Shown in pieces: positions 38,530 through 49,981 of a stretch of DNA of 64,000 nt. Source of the DNA: Diatrype stigma (taxonomy: Eukaryota; Ascomycota; Sordariomycetes; Xylariales; Diatrypaceae). The position numbers were made by a program, and so were the translations under genes. The number at the start of each line of letters is the position of its first letter. Position 1 is the first letter of the stretch. The stretch covers positions 558,001-622,000 of the forward strand of contig JAKJXP020000004.1 of NCBI GenBank assembly GCA_022225965.2, written 5' to 3'. Under the pieces are notes generated by a model. That model searched no databases and was not told where the DNA came from. It saw only the letters and a list, made by a program, of their open reading frames with translations.

Positions 38530-40531
38530 ATGTCGGCCAAGCGAACAAAGAAGCCCTCCCCCACCGAGGGCGGCGACGCCGAGGTCGACAACCTCTTCGA
38601 GGGCATTGGCCATGACAGTGCAGTTAAGAAGTCCACCAAAGCCAAGTCCACCGCTTCCAAGTCGAGAGGCGGGGACAAGCCCGAGAAGGACATCCTTGCC
38701 GACCTGGAGAACGAGCTGGAGGACGTGCCGTCGCGCCCCCATACCCCCCGCGTCAGGGACGCCGTGTCCTCCAAACGAACGAGCACGGCAACTCCTCCGC
38801 CAGCCGCCGCGAGACAGTCCGAAGATAGATCGACCAATGTACCCCGCAAATCGGTTGAGAGCACCCGGTCGTTCCACGCCAGCTTCACCCCAAGCGCCAC
38901 CAGCTCCGAGCTGCAAGATGCCGAGAAGAAGGGCGCGGTCGAACAGGAGGCCGCTGCTTCTTCGTCCAGCGGCGGCGGCGGCGGTGGTTGGTGGGGTGGC
39001 ATATTCGCAACTGCGTCTGCCACCGCCAATGCAGCCATGAAGCAGGCCGAGGCAGCGTATAAGGAAATCCAGAAGAACGAAGAGGCGAAGAAGTGGGCTG
39101 AACAAGTCAGAGGAAACGTTGGTGCTTTGAAAGGTCTTGGTATGTTCTATATATTCTATATGTTCATATGTTCTACATTACATGCACATACGCACGCACA
39201 CACGCTTGCTGCTTACTAGGTCACCCTCCCCCCCATTGCCTTTGGTGATCGATTAGCTCTCACTATCATAGTCTGTCTACGGGTGTAGGCGCAGAGTCCA
39301 CCCCAGTCTGCTTAGTAGCTAACACCGGCGAAACCTGGCAGGCGACGACCTGCGACACCGGGCGCTGCCCACGATCGCCGACATCATGCACACGCTCGCC
39401 CCGCCGATCTCGTCGCACGAGCGCCTCATGATCCACATCACGCACGACATCGTCGGCTACCCGTCGCTCGACCCGCTCATCTACGAGGTCTTCAGCCGCG
39501 TCATGTCGCAGGTCGAGGGCGGCGACCTGCTCGTGATCCAGCGGGGGCAGGAGAGCGCCGCGCGCCGCCCCGCCTCCGCGTCCGACGCCGCTTACCGCAA
39601 GGGGGGCTCGTCCCTGAACACGACGACCGGCTGGCGCGACGGCCCATGGTGGCGGCAGGCCGACGCCCCGCGCCACCTGGGCGCTGTGCGCGGCCTGCCC
39701 GAGGGCACCAAGCTGTGCCGCGTGTCCGCCGAGAGCTACGCGCACGACTACTTCGCGGCGCGGGCCGGTGGCAGCGGCGGCGGCGGCGGCGGGGTCGCCG
39801 AAGCCCAGCGCCGCGCCCTCGAGCCCGTCAGCGAAGACAACCCCGTCCGCACCAGCGACATCTTCCTCGCCGTCCAGGCCATCACCGTCGACGCCAACCC
39901 GACCCTGTTCGCCGGCAGCACGGCCGAGAAGGCCGAGAAGGAGGCGAGCGCCGTGGCCGAGGACGACGAGCCCGCCGCTGATGCCCACGTCTGCTTCGCC
40001 GTCTACGTCCTCGATCCCATCCACGAGATCGTCTACAGCACCGTCAGCCAGGCCCTGCCGTCGCGGTGGATCCGCTGGCTGGACGCGCCCGCGCCCACTG
40101 CGGCGGCGGCGGCGGCGGCGGCGCCTGGTGCTGCTGGTGCTGGTGGAGGTGGTGATTCCGAGGAAGAGGAGTCTTCGGAAGAAGAAGACGACGACGAAGA
40201 GGACGACGAGGATGGGAATGGGCGGCCCAAGCCCCCCGCCGCTGCCCCCAAACGCGAGAGTGGCGGGCGTGCCGGTGCGGGGCAAGAAGAAGGCGGCCTC
40301 GGCATCCCCGACGAGATCCGGGAGATCATCGAGAGCGGCGGCGTCGACCCCCGCGAATGGGTCGCCGAGTGGGTCGAGGAGGCCCTCACCCTCAGCATCG
40401 GCGTCCTGGCCCAGCGCTACGTCGCCCGCCGCATGGGCGTCGGCGAGGGCGGCCTCGGCAGGGGCAAGCAGAAGGTCGAGTCCATCGTGCAGGACGGCGC
40501 GGGCGAGGCCGCCCGTGCGGGACTTTTGTGA
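38530..40531 (+). CDS. MTC1: Maintenance of telomere capping protein 1 homologue
   Basis: The first exon is 38530-39139. An intron (39140 GTATGT to 39341 CAG, 202 nt) follows, and the second exon is 39342-40531, joining as LKGLGDDLRHRALPT for about 599 residues. The N-terminus has the KKPSPTEGGDAEVDNLFEGI block, then a Gly-rich WWGGIFATASATANAAMKQA segment near 155-180. After the intron come ISSHERLMIHITHDIVGYPS, the YFAARAGG region, a SDIFLAVQAIT block and HVCFAVYVLDPIHEIVYSTV. An acidic Ser/Glu/Asp tract and a C-terminal EWVAEWVEEALTLSIGVLAQ follow. This is the order of the fungal Mtc1 family (DUF5427). In yeast Mtc1 is linked genetically to telomere capping and is found with vesicle-coat and cytoplasmic proteins; its biochemical role is unknown. 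Poly-Gly, poly-Ala and acidic runs are longer here than usual. The second exon is strongly GC-rich, so long antisense frames occur. Confidence 0.85.
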
Positions 40532-41646
40532 ATGGAAGGAAAATCGATGAATGAATCCTGGTTTACTTATCAAGTCACTGCGTAAGTACCTGTGGCATGA
40601 TAGACACGATGGCGCTTGCGGGCGGGCAGGCGAAGCCCAACTCATCAGCTCGACTCGGGTTAAATCATTTTGCTGGGATGTGTTGTAAAACAAGCCCTTA
40701 CCTTTCTGCATGATTACTGGGCGAGTGACTGTGGGTATCAATTATCCGAGGGGGCAGGGAGGCATGGAGGCAGGGGGCAGTGGGGGCAGGTGGTGGGTGG
40801 ATGAAGTAGAGGACGAGGAATTCGCCTTGTCCTCTGGTTCCTTACGAGAGGAGTTCATTGGGCTTGTTTTGTTTGTTTATTTGAGTGAGACCTTGGCAGG
40901 CTCACTTTCCCCCTTTTGTGTTCTGTTCCGAGGGTTTCCTGCGTTGCTTTTTTCTGGTAGGTACGTAGGTAGGTAGAAATAAACCGGCCCTACAAGGAAG
41001 CGTTTTATAAAGAAAAGAAAAGAAAACAGAACAACATAACAACATAACGCTTGAGAGAACGGGGACATGCTGCGATTCTTTTCTAGCAGACCCTGATATC
41101 CGTAACGTGACAATGCAGGTATCCGATCAACTTGGAGATGAATTCGATGATTCGACAACTCCGCAGTCAACTAGGTGGCTATAGTTGACTGCTCGTGTAA
41201 CACTTCCAGCCTTGGAACCGATGATGGCTGTAAGTAGCCTTCCTGTGTTAAGAAGACAGATTAACTTCTTGCCTCGTCACCCGTTACACATATAACAGGA
41301 AACATAACACATCCAAACAACCATTGATGTTAAGGTAGTCTTTGAAAACGTATTCGAACCTCCCCCAGGTGTCAATCTTGGAATTCGTCACCAGAACAAT
41401 ACAGGGCAACGACTTGGCTACCGTTCCCGTTCATAAAGCGTCGTATTTAATCCTAAACCGGATCCGGATGATAGGTATCTACTACTTCAAGTACGATCAC
41501 CATCTAACTACGTAGATGCCCTCGATCTACTACCTACTAACCGGTAAGTCATTCCTGCCCCTTTCACCCCCCCCCCCCCCCCCCCCCCCTTCGCCTCGCT
41601 AGAACTAGGGTATCATCCATCCATCCATCACCTCCCCAAGACACAT
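40532..41646. other. Tail-to-tail spacer with a 23-base poly-C tract
   Basis: MTC1 and the malic enzyme gene converge here, so the region holds both 3' untranslated regions. A run of 23 C lies at 41567-41589, followed by CATC repeats near 41613-41630. A GTAGGTAC/GTAGGTAG run lies near 40956-40977. No gene is supported. Confidence 0.6.
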
Positions 41647-44080
41647 TCACCTCCCCGCCTCCTTCTCCACCACCTCCTCCTTCCTCGCCTCCTTATCCTC
41701 AACCTTCTCAAGACTACCCACAACCTTCAGCTCCGCCTTGGCATAGCGGCTCGCGCCCGCCGGCTCGACGCGGCGCATGGGCCGGTACACGGGATCCCAC
41801 ATCTGCTCGCGGATCCAATCGTCGAGCTCGCGCGCCTTCTCTCCATCTCCACCCTCATCGCCAAAATCCGTATCGGGGATACTCTTCTCCGTCGCAACGC
41901 CCTCCTGCACAGCGGCGCGGACGACCTCGCGCGCGACGCGGACGCTGACCTCGCGGACGCGGTCGACTCCCGGCAGCAGCGGGGCGGTGGGATCGTCGCG
42001 CAGAGCGGGGCTGAGGGCGGCGAGACCCCGCACGGCCGCGACGAGCATGCGGTCGGTGACGCGGGTGGCGCGGGCCAGGACGGCGCCGAGGCCGATGCCG
42101 GGGAACACGACCGAGTTGTTGCACTCGGCGACGTCGATTTCGACGTCGGCGCCGTCGGGGCCCCAGGGACCCCGTACGGGGTCGAAGGGCGAGCCGGTGG
42201 CCACGAGCGCGCGCCCGTCCGTCCACCGGAGCAGGTCGGCCGGCACGGCCTCGTGCAGCCGCGTCGGGTTGGACAGGGGCAGGATGATGGGCCGGTCGGC
42301 GTGCGCCGCCATCGCCCGCACGATGTCCTCGGTGAAGGCCTTGGGCACCGTGGACGTGCCGATCAGGACGTTGGGCTGCACGGCCTGGACGACCGAGAGG
42401 AGGGAGCGCTCCTTGCTGTCCCACTCGCCCTCCTCCTTCGTGTATAGCTGCTGCGCGGTCGATAGCCCCTCCGTCTTGGTGGTCAGGAGACCGGGCCTGT
42501 CTATCAGCCTGGTGGGAGTTGTTAGCTAGGTAGCTTGGACTTTCCCCCTCCCTTGAACTTGACGATCATGGCATGCAAAGATGATGTGGCTTGCTAGTTA
42601 CTCGGCCAGATTACGTGGGAGAGAAATGTAAAAGAAATCTACCAACCATATCTGCTTTGCTGCGTCTTCCTTGCTGACGCCTTTCTCATCGGAAATCGCG
42701 TCGCGGATCTGGTCCGCAATGCCCACACCAGCGGTACCAGCGCCGAAAATTACTATCTTCACGTCGCTCAACTTCTGCTTGCTCACGTGCAGGGCGGCCA
42801 TGACGGCAGCGAGGGTCACACATCCCGTGCCTTGAACGTCGTCGTTAAAGCAGGGGATCTTGGGGCGGTACGTCTCCAGAATCCGTCTTGCTGTATCAAT
42901 ACCGTGTGTAAGCATCTATCCGTACGAGCCCACGTGTACCCTACTACTACGTCTTTGCTCCCACTCACCATTTGACAGCCCAAAGTCCTCGAAGTGGATA
43001 TATGCTTTGGGAAAGAGCGTGCGAGCGGCCTGGATGAAGTTGTCGACGAACTTGTCGTACTTCTCTCCGCGCACTCGCTTTTGCCGCAGACCCAGGTACA
43101 GGTCGTCGTTGAGGAGCTTCTCGTTGTCTGTGCCGCAGTCTAGCACGACCGGCAGCGTGCGGTTAGGGTGTATGCCGGCGCAGAGGGTGGTGAGTACCAG
43201 CTTCGCGACTGAAATCAGGATGCCCCCCGTGCCCTGGTCTCCGATGCCGAGGATTTCTTCGCCATCTGTTCGGCAGTCAGCGGTTACCGCCCTACTTGAG
43301 CTTATCGTGCTGCCTCGTCAGGTTCTAGAGTAGAGGCTTGCTTACCTGATACCACGATATAATCGATATCTTCCGGTCTTCCCCATTGCGCCAGATCGTG
43401 GGATACTCTGTCTAGGTCCTCGATATTCAGGAAGCAGCCTTCTGGTCGGCGGAACAGGCGCGAGAAATTCTCTATGGCTTCTCCTTCGGTGGGCGTATAG
43501 ACTACACTGAACATCTCCTTTAAATGATCTTGTAGGAGCTAGTACTCGTCAATTACCTTACTTAAATACTACTACTGCCGGCGCACTGATTCATGAAGCA
43601 TATGCGGGCTTAGAACCCACACCATCTCGAATGCAATCTCACCTTGTAGTACAAGACGAGGTTCTGCTCCTTGAGCGACGTCAGGAAGGTATTCTTTGCG
43701 AGATCATCAGGCCTGGTCGAATACTGCTCGTAGGCACGGGCTACCTGCTGCTCGAGCGTTTGCACACGCTGAGGCAGCAGGCCAGTCAAGTTGAACTCAT
43801 TGCGCTCCTCGAGGGTATGGGCGGAACCCCGATTGAAGTAAGGAGTGTTGAGCAGAACCGTCCCCTTCACGGCACAGTCGATGGGGCCGCTTGTACTCAA
43901 CGGCAAGTGGGAGTACTTCCCCGCGCGCTTGTGCTTATCGTCCGACATGTTGCGAATACCGTAGGATCTATGCTGGCTGCTTCTTCTGGATGCTTGTAGA
44001 TAACAAGAACGGGCCGTCGAGGGCAAGAGAGAATGATGGGAGGAACACGGGCGTCTGAGAAGAGAAGAATAATGATGCAT
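41647..44080 (-). CDS. Malic enzyme, probably mitochondrial and NAD-dependent
   Basis: Five exons join in frame: 44080-43643, 43538-43346, 43265-42969, 42890-42647 and 42508-41647, giving 677 residues. The product should convert malate to pyruvate and CO2, reducing NAD(P)+. The first 44 residues are rich in Arg, Ser and His without acids, a likely mitochondrial presequence; a second Met at 45 (MSDDKHKRAG) could start a cytosolic form. The malic domain shows VVYTPTEGEAIENFSR (active Tyr) and DGEEILGIGDQGTGG. It also has CGTDNEKLLNDDLYLGLRQK, with a conserved Lys, and the metal-binding EDF and CFNDDVQGTG motifs. The cofactor site is VIFGAGTAGVGIADQIR. The C-terminus adds a charged EKVEDKEARKEEVVEKEAGR tail. 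The fourth intron starts with the weaker donor GTTGGT. NAD rather than NADP preference is inferred from the mitochondrial type. Confidence 0.9.
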
Positions 44081-46168
44081 TACTATGGCTATGGGACGCT
44101 ACAAGGAGACTTGCTAAAAACCGATGGTCTGATCTGATCTGATCTGAGCCAGTGTTCCAAGGTAGGAGTTTCCGAGGTGGGAGTAGCTGCCACTGCATAG
44201 ATCTGCAATTGCATACATCCATGGATATCTGACCTACTTAGCTAGGTAGGTATAGCGAGGCAGGTAGTCTACCTGAGTTAGATCTGATTTGGGAGCAGAC
44301 CAAACATGTGATGCATGTGAGGTGACGTCGCCCAATGACCTCCAATAACCAGCCTGTGGGTGTGACGAAATGCTTACATCGATGGGTTATCGATGGGTTA
44401 ACGATGGGCAGGTCTAGCAGGTATAGCGCTGAATGCGGGGCGACGTTGAGGCTGGAAGCGGCCGTCCAGTGCCGTCCAGTGCCGTCCAGTGCCGTCCAGT
44501 GCTGTCCAGTGCCGTCCATGCCGTCCATGCCGTCCAGCGCCCATCTTGGGGTCATGTTACCTGTAGGTTCCCCTAGCATCGGTACCCCTAGCATTGCCTA
44601 ACTACCAGCTCAGCCTATCTACTGGTGAACCTTGGAACACTGGGCCAGCACCTGCACGAAAGCTTGTTTCCTGGTGCTGCATAGCCTGGTGCTGCATAGC
44701 TCACCTGCAACGTTCAAGTTTCGGGAAGAAGAATGTTGGAGCGCTTGGAGCCTCGCTCGCGTGGGGGATGGATGGATACACACTGACTGAGTAGCGAACC
44801 ACCAGTGAGTAGTATATGCATCCAGACGAGCGAGGACTATGATGGTCCGTCGTGGTGAAAATTACTCTTGCAGCTTGTAGTCCTCGGGATGTCAGTGACA
44901 TCACCGTTTCCTACAAGTTTCCGATCACTAAGCCCTCTCGGGACCACGACACAAGACGTGTCACGGCATCAAGATCTTCGAATGAAAACTCGTGGGGGGT
45001 ATCGAGTGGCCGGAGTGTGGTGCTGCGATGCGATGCCTTTGTTCACGTAATATGTAGAAGCTGGCTGGCAGAAGACAAAATGTTGGAAAAGGAACAAACC
45101 TGTTGGTAAAGAGTCACTGAACTACATAGATCATGACTTTCAACTCTTTCCTCAACTTTGATGGAGAGAGATCTACGATGATTGTCTTCGTCTTCTATGC
45201 ATTTCGAGGAGATGAGAAAAGAGCGTCTAACAAGTTTGAAGCGCTCCTTCAAATTTTCCAATACATAGTAAAGCCCCGCTAAGCACGGACCACATTATAA
45301 ATATCGCTAACAGCTTAGTGCAGTCCAGTGCCCCCACTATACCTACCTAGGTAATTAGGTAGTGTTGCCCCTATTTTGTTCTGCTTGAAAGTTGAGCCTT
45401 GTTCTGCTTGTATCATGATTGATTATTCCAACGGTTCTCGGTTTCCAGTTCACAATTGGCCTTCAACAGTTCATCATAGTAAGTGTGTTTGTCGATATTG
45501 ACTAGCAAGTAATATACAGTCGCCATGAAGCTATTCTTCCCTTTTGTGTATTTGACTCAATTATCAATAGACCAGCCCGAGGATCGCCGTTCATGCTTGC
45601 CGCTCTTCCGATTGGGCAATATATCCGTAGCTACTTATGTTCTGGCTTTCTAGCAACGTCTGCGAAACCGCTTGTTACCTTCTGTCCGGTATGTCTCGGT
45701 CTTCTATCCAAGCGATAAATGAAGTGGTTGGGTTTGAGGACTAGAAGCAGCAGATTAGCAGACGGACAGTGGACATGGTGCTACTGCAGGGAAAGCTCAC
45801 ATAATAACGATCAATGCGAAGGAGCAACGCAGCTTATAGATCGGGTGCAAGTGATGAGAAACTGTGTTTGAACCCGCAGCGATACTTGTTCTCTAGATTC
45901 TGTTGTTCCGGTTTGACAGCTATGTCTTCTGAAGCTGCAAGTCAGGTTAGCCAAGGTAATTCACGTCGTATCTAGCTGGCTTGCAGAGTAGCTTACCTCA
46001 TTCCTCCTTGGGGGCAATACTAGATAGATGTGCCCTCTGAGATAGATGTTCCAATAGCGCAACAAGACTGCTGGTAGATAGTCCTCGAGTCATCTCCTCA
46101 GCAAGATATTCATCGTAGTATCAGAACTTGCAGACCTAGGTCATCCGAGTCTTTCCGCTTCTCATCCA
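44081..46168. other. Spacer, no supported gene
   Basis: The part next to 44080 should be the malic enzyme promoter; it includes a GATCT repeat near 44125-44145. Open frames of 60-118 codons overlap on both strands without domains. A 10-bp tandem repeat lies at 44461-44520. A TACCTACCTAGGTAATTAGGTA inverted arrangement lies near 45341-45361. Confidence 0.5.
44461..44538. repeat. Tandem GCCGTCCAGT repeat
   Basis: Six units of the 10-mer GCCGTCCAGT run from 44461 to 44520 (one has GCTGTCC), followed by two 9-base CCGTCCATG units. It opens a minus-strand frame of WTALDGTGRHWT type, which is an artefact. Confidence 0.85.
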
Positions 46169-46600
46169 CTATGCATTCGTAGGCTGGCCTGCATCATTCT
46201 GCGAAGAGCCGGACTTGAGGCTCCCTTTCGCCCCGTTGTTACTTCCATCGACCTTTCTTTTCTTGGGGGGATCGGCTGGTGACTCGGATGATCGATGGCG
46301 CTTGGTTCCAAGGGCCACGCTTCCTCGCCCCCTGGTTAGGGTTTCCATAGCTGGGTCATCCTCCACGTTGTCGAGAACCTCAACTTCGTATTCCTCGGCG
46401 CAATTATCCACCTCGGCCATGTCTTCATCTTCCTCAGTCGTGGCTTCCTCAACTTCCCCCACCAGGTCGGCAATAACCTCGTCGTCGCTGACCTCTTCAA
46501 GATAGTAGTGACCACTGTCATCACTCCAGGCCTCCCATAGTTGGCCTGGAACGGAGTGATCCTCGGAATCACCCGTGATTTCCATGGGTTCTGCCATCAT
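46169..46600 (-). CDS. Small acidic protein with PKKRKV nuclear signal
   Basis: This is a single exon of 143 residues. I start it at the ATG-ATG pair at 46600 because the context CCACCATGATGG is strong and the longer frame begins only at a TTG. Residues 25-85 are very acidic (DEVIADLVGEVEEATTEEDE). They are followed by TRGRGS, a KRHRSS patch and PPKKRKV at 111-117, which has the exact form of a classical monopartite nuclear import signal. The C-terminus is Ser/Gly/Asn-rich. There are no membrane segments. An acidic stretch beside a basic import signal is common in histone- or chromatin-binding proteins, but no family is recognised. Coding status rests on length, start context and composition. 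Confidence 0.55.
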   Translation of the reverse strand: MMAEPMEITGDSEDHSVPGQLWEAWSDDSGHYYLEEVSDDEVIADLVGEVEEATTEEDEDMAEVDNCAEEYEVEVLDNVEDDPAMETLTRGRGSVALGTKRHRSSESPADPPKKRKVDGSNNGAKGSLKSGSSQNDAGQPTNA

Positions 46601-47403
46601 GGTGGTGGTGATGAAAGGAGTGATGGATGGGATGAGGGATGGGATGAACAAACTGCGCTGATGGGGACCTGATGGGGTGTAGGTCGCAGCCCGCGTTTGT
46701 AGAAGGGGTGGCTTGGTCTGGTATGGGAACCGTTGTTGGAACTCATTGTTACTTTGGCTATCTAGTAGTCTCGCGCATGCTTAGTGTTACCGTTACCGTT
46801 GCCGTTGCCTAGAATGTATGAAGTGAATAATCTAGGGTTTCGAAGTTGCACTTGTGTTCAGTGAACGTCGGCGTTTTTAGCCCAAAGAGTAGCAAACGTT
46901 GACTTGGCCGGACAAGGCTGGATGTTTACTTCAGGTCAACAGGTCAACCTTTCAAGCCTCCTTTGCCAGAAGGTAACATTCGATAATAGCCAATCATTTA
47001 GTCGGCAACGTTCATTTCTGTAGGGCAGTATCCGTTACCTTGGTGCTAGCAGTGATGTTGTGTTTGGAAAGCTCTCGAACCAGGTTATCCACGTTGTAAC
47101 AGCTTATAGGAGAGGAAGAAAAGGACTGTAGAATTATATTCGGCCCTTGTGCTTCCTTATAGGCCGCTACTGTGGAGCTGTTGGTGGACCTCCGAGCTCG
47201 CATGCCCCGTAATTTAACTTGTGCATAACATACAATAGATTCTTTGCACAAAACTTAGTCCATGCCATGTTATTGATAAGAAGCTTTGATGAGAAGCTGT
47301 GATATGTTGGTTGCTAATGACCCTAATCCTCCAGACCCCCTGGTGTATCATACAATACATCTCCCCTAGCCCCTTTGCAGCCACAATCTCCATAAGTCCA
47401 TCA
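46601..47403. other. Spacer, no supported gene
   Basis: Apart from the 5' region of the small acidic protein gene there are only short overlapping frames (79-92 codons). ACCGTTACCGTTGCCGTTGCC repeats lie near 46788-46808. The right part is downstream of the broken three-domain gene. Confidence 0.5.
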
Positions 47404-49497
47404 TCATGCCAGGTGTGTTGTGTTGAAGAGCCGGTTTCCCATGTCGGTACTGCCTGTGCCAGTGAACTTGTTCTCCGAGAGGCGCAGAGCAATGAGATCG
47501 ATTTCTGCCTGCTCCCCGTACTCGTGGATGAGGCCGCCGTCCGCGATTGACTGCTTCTGCACCACTCCGGCGACCGCTATAACTCGGATCGTAGGGTGTA
47601 GATCTCGCACGTGCCGAGCGAATTCAACTACCGTCTTCCCGCTGTTGACGACGGAGTCCACGAGGATTACGTGGTTCATGTTCTCCAAGTGATAGGGGGC
47701 GAGATCAGCCGGACGGCTCGCATGCACGAATCTGGCGAGAGGGAACGCCTGGTTGACGCCGAAAGCCATGGCCTCTCCGCCTCGCATCAGCGCCACTATC
47801 AAGGTCCCCGCCTCCTTACAAAGTCGGTACCCGCTAGTCGTGCTGCCTTGGACATGCGCGATAGGGTAGCTTTCGAGGCCGATGACTTCTGCCAGAAAAT
47901 CGGTTGCTAGGTACCACCCGACGCTTTGGTGGGCGGACCGAAGGGTAGGTCCGGCAGCTGTAGCATCGCGCATAGGTGTCGTCAATAGTTTTGCCGATTT
48001 CCTGTCCGTGGCATGGAGCAGTCGAAGACCGGGATGCGCCAGCTTAGGCCGTGTGTCAAAAGGTAGGCCGAGAAAGTGGGCATTGGCGAAGATTTCGTTG
48101 AATGGGTCCTCCGGGGGAAGTCTCGCGTCATCAAAGAGTGGTGGCGCATTTCTAGGTAGGGAGACCTGCCAAGCTCGAAGACCATGGTCAAGCGCTCCGA
48201 GCAAGGCAGATTCCATGGATGTGCTCCTGGATGCTATTTCGCCGACCACAACGATAGATCGGTCAGCTTTGGCCATCATTGGCTAGTCTAGTGGACTGTC
48301 CCCAAAGATCCAGACGTGTAGCTTGTGTATCTCTCGGAGATGATGAACTAAGGATGCCTTGACTTCCGGGGTGATGACGTAGAGTTCCTCGATACGTCCT
48401 CCGCCGATGATACGTGCCGAATCCTCTAGGCATGCTTTCTCAATCTTCTCCCATATGCGTCGTAATCCACAGGTAATAACAACAGCGCCAACCCGTCGAT
48501 GCTCTTTCACCCACGAGAGGAGCCAGTGGAATTTAGGATGCATAACTACCACCGATGCTACTTCTTCACAGAGCTGATCAAACTCGTCACTAGAACATGC
48601 CTCTTCGTAGAGCAGAACAGCTTGGCGGAAGGCGGTGTATGTGTACCCTAGCTGGCTGTTGAACAGTTCGACAAGCTCGATGCCGCTTACGACCCCTGGA
48701 AACCGCCTTGAAGCGATTTTCCAGAAGAGCCTCCCAGTATCCTCCGCGGTCAAGGTTCTGTCAGCATCGAGGACTAGAATTGTGCGCCAATGACGCCCTT
48801 GAACCCAATCATTCAAATGGTTTTTTGCTCGTGAAAGGTTCGACTCTTCGGTATGAAGTCGAAAATCTAGCAGTAACTGCCAAACTCTATAGACAAGATT
48901 CAGTCCTATGGGTGCTACTGAGATGAAGAGTTTGTCGTTGTCGCGGCATAGTTGGCGCAGCTCGGCTTTCTCGGTCTTTTGCCACTTCTTCAAGTGCTCA
49001 ACGGTGGTGTGTCGTCGCATCCGCCCAGTGTCCTCCAGGCGCTGGGTATAGATGACCTCCGGGTCGATATCTAAGTAGATAATGTGTGTGTATCTCTTCA
49101 TGTCACCCCGGGTCCACACAACGTGTCCGGCGCCTTCGTTCTCGTCCCAAAACTTGAAGTGTCCTGTAACAACTCCAGCAACTACCCCAAAGTGTTGTTG
49201 ACCACAGCGCTGAGCAATTTTCTCAATAGCAACCTCACGCCACATGTCTTTCTCCCGTTAATACAGTCCCTTGAAAGCATCCAGCCCGCCAGTAACAGAT
49301 TCATCGAGCACTTCGGAGCCTTCGAAGAATTCGAATAGTCCCGAGAAAGGCTTCTGCCTTAGTTGTTCCAAGAGGTGTGTCTTCCCGCATCCCGAGATTC
49401 CATAGAGACCGACAATTACCGGTCTAGGATTAACTGTCCATGGGGATTGGGGATTTGCTAGTATGCCAGCTTGGTCATTAGCTATAGGATACGACAT
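47404..49497 (-). pseudogene. P-loop kinase / HAD / phosphoribosyltransferase fusion, with two in-frame stops
   Basis: Three open pieces lie in one frame: 49497-49258, 49245-48283 and 48279-47404. They are separated only by a TAA (49260-49258) and a TAG just before the third piece, so the original was one protein of about 697 residues. Piece 1 has the P-loop GLYGISGCGKTHLL. Piece 2 continues the kinase (HIIYLDIDPEVIYTQRL, a LID-like RMRRHTT) and then a HAD-type phosphatase: ILVLDADRTLT (a DxDxT nucleophile motif) and VWIFGDSPLD. Piece 3 is a uracil-phosphoribosyltransferase-like domain with HVQGSTTSGYR and HVILVDSVVNSGKTVVEF, the PRPP loop. Such fusions would link nucleotide or nucleoside handling. 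Both stops could come from CAA and CAG by C-to-T at CpA. The rest looks intact, so decay is recent, or the pieces might be expressed separately. Confidence 0.8.
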
Positions 49498-49940
49498 CGT
49501 AGGCTAAGACGTATCATCAATGGGAAGTATGTCAGCAGGAGAAATGCGCAGATCTTGTGATACCCCTGAACACTTGTTGATACTGAGATATATGAAGTCG
49601 TTGTGGGAGGAACAGAAAACTGAACCTATATTTATCCCCATGTTGAATGCCACCAACCGCATGTATCAATATTGCCTAGGCACGTATTTAGAACATGTGC
49701 GAGTCGGTCACTTCTTTATCTTCTAACTATAGTCACATGTCGTGAAGATCTAGTAGCGGATGTCTTTCCCATAGTAATAAGGTATGTATTGTTTCCTGTT
49801 TGGCATACATGGGCAACATACCAGGGCTGACCAGGGTGCCTAGAGAAAATGACTTTAGCATACCTGCATTACTTAGATAACATGCGCTTTTGGAGTTCGG
49901 TTCTGTTCCTTCTTTATCTAAGTGGTGGTATGTCTTGAAT

Positions 49941-49981
<41 letters not shown>

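Noticed and set aside
39768..40550. 260-codon plus frame overlapping the second exon of MTC1
   Set aside because: It is an alternative frame of GC-rich sequence, and the MTC1 frame carries the conserved blocks.
39266..40741. 491-codon minus-strand open frame opposite MTC1
   Set aside because: It is antisense to a conserved coding exon with very high third-position GC, which opens the opposite frames. It has no domain and crosses the real stop region.
41777..42529. 250-codon plus frame opposite the malic enzyme
   Set aside because: It is Ser/Arg/Thr-rich antisense of the last malic enzyme exon.
44335..44601. 88-codon plus frame and 118-codon minus frame
   Set aside because: They are produced by the GCCGTCCAGT tandem repeat, with no start context or domain.
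46601..46651. N-terminal extension MFIPSLIPSITPFITTT of the small acidic protein
   Set aside because: The extension begins at a TTG, whereas the ATG-ATG at 46600 has a strong context.
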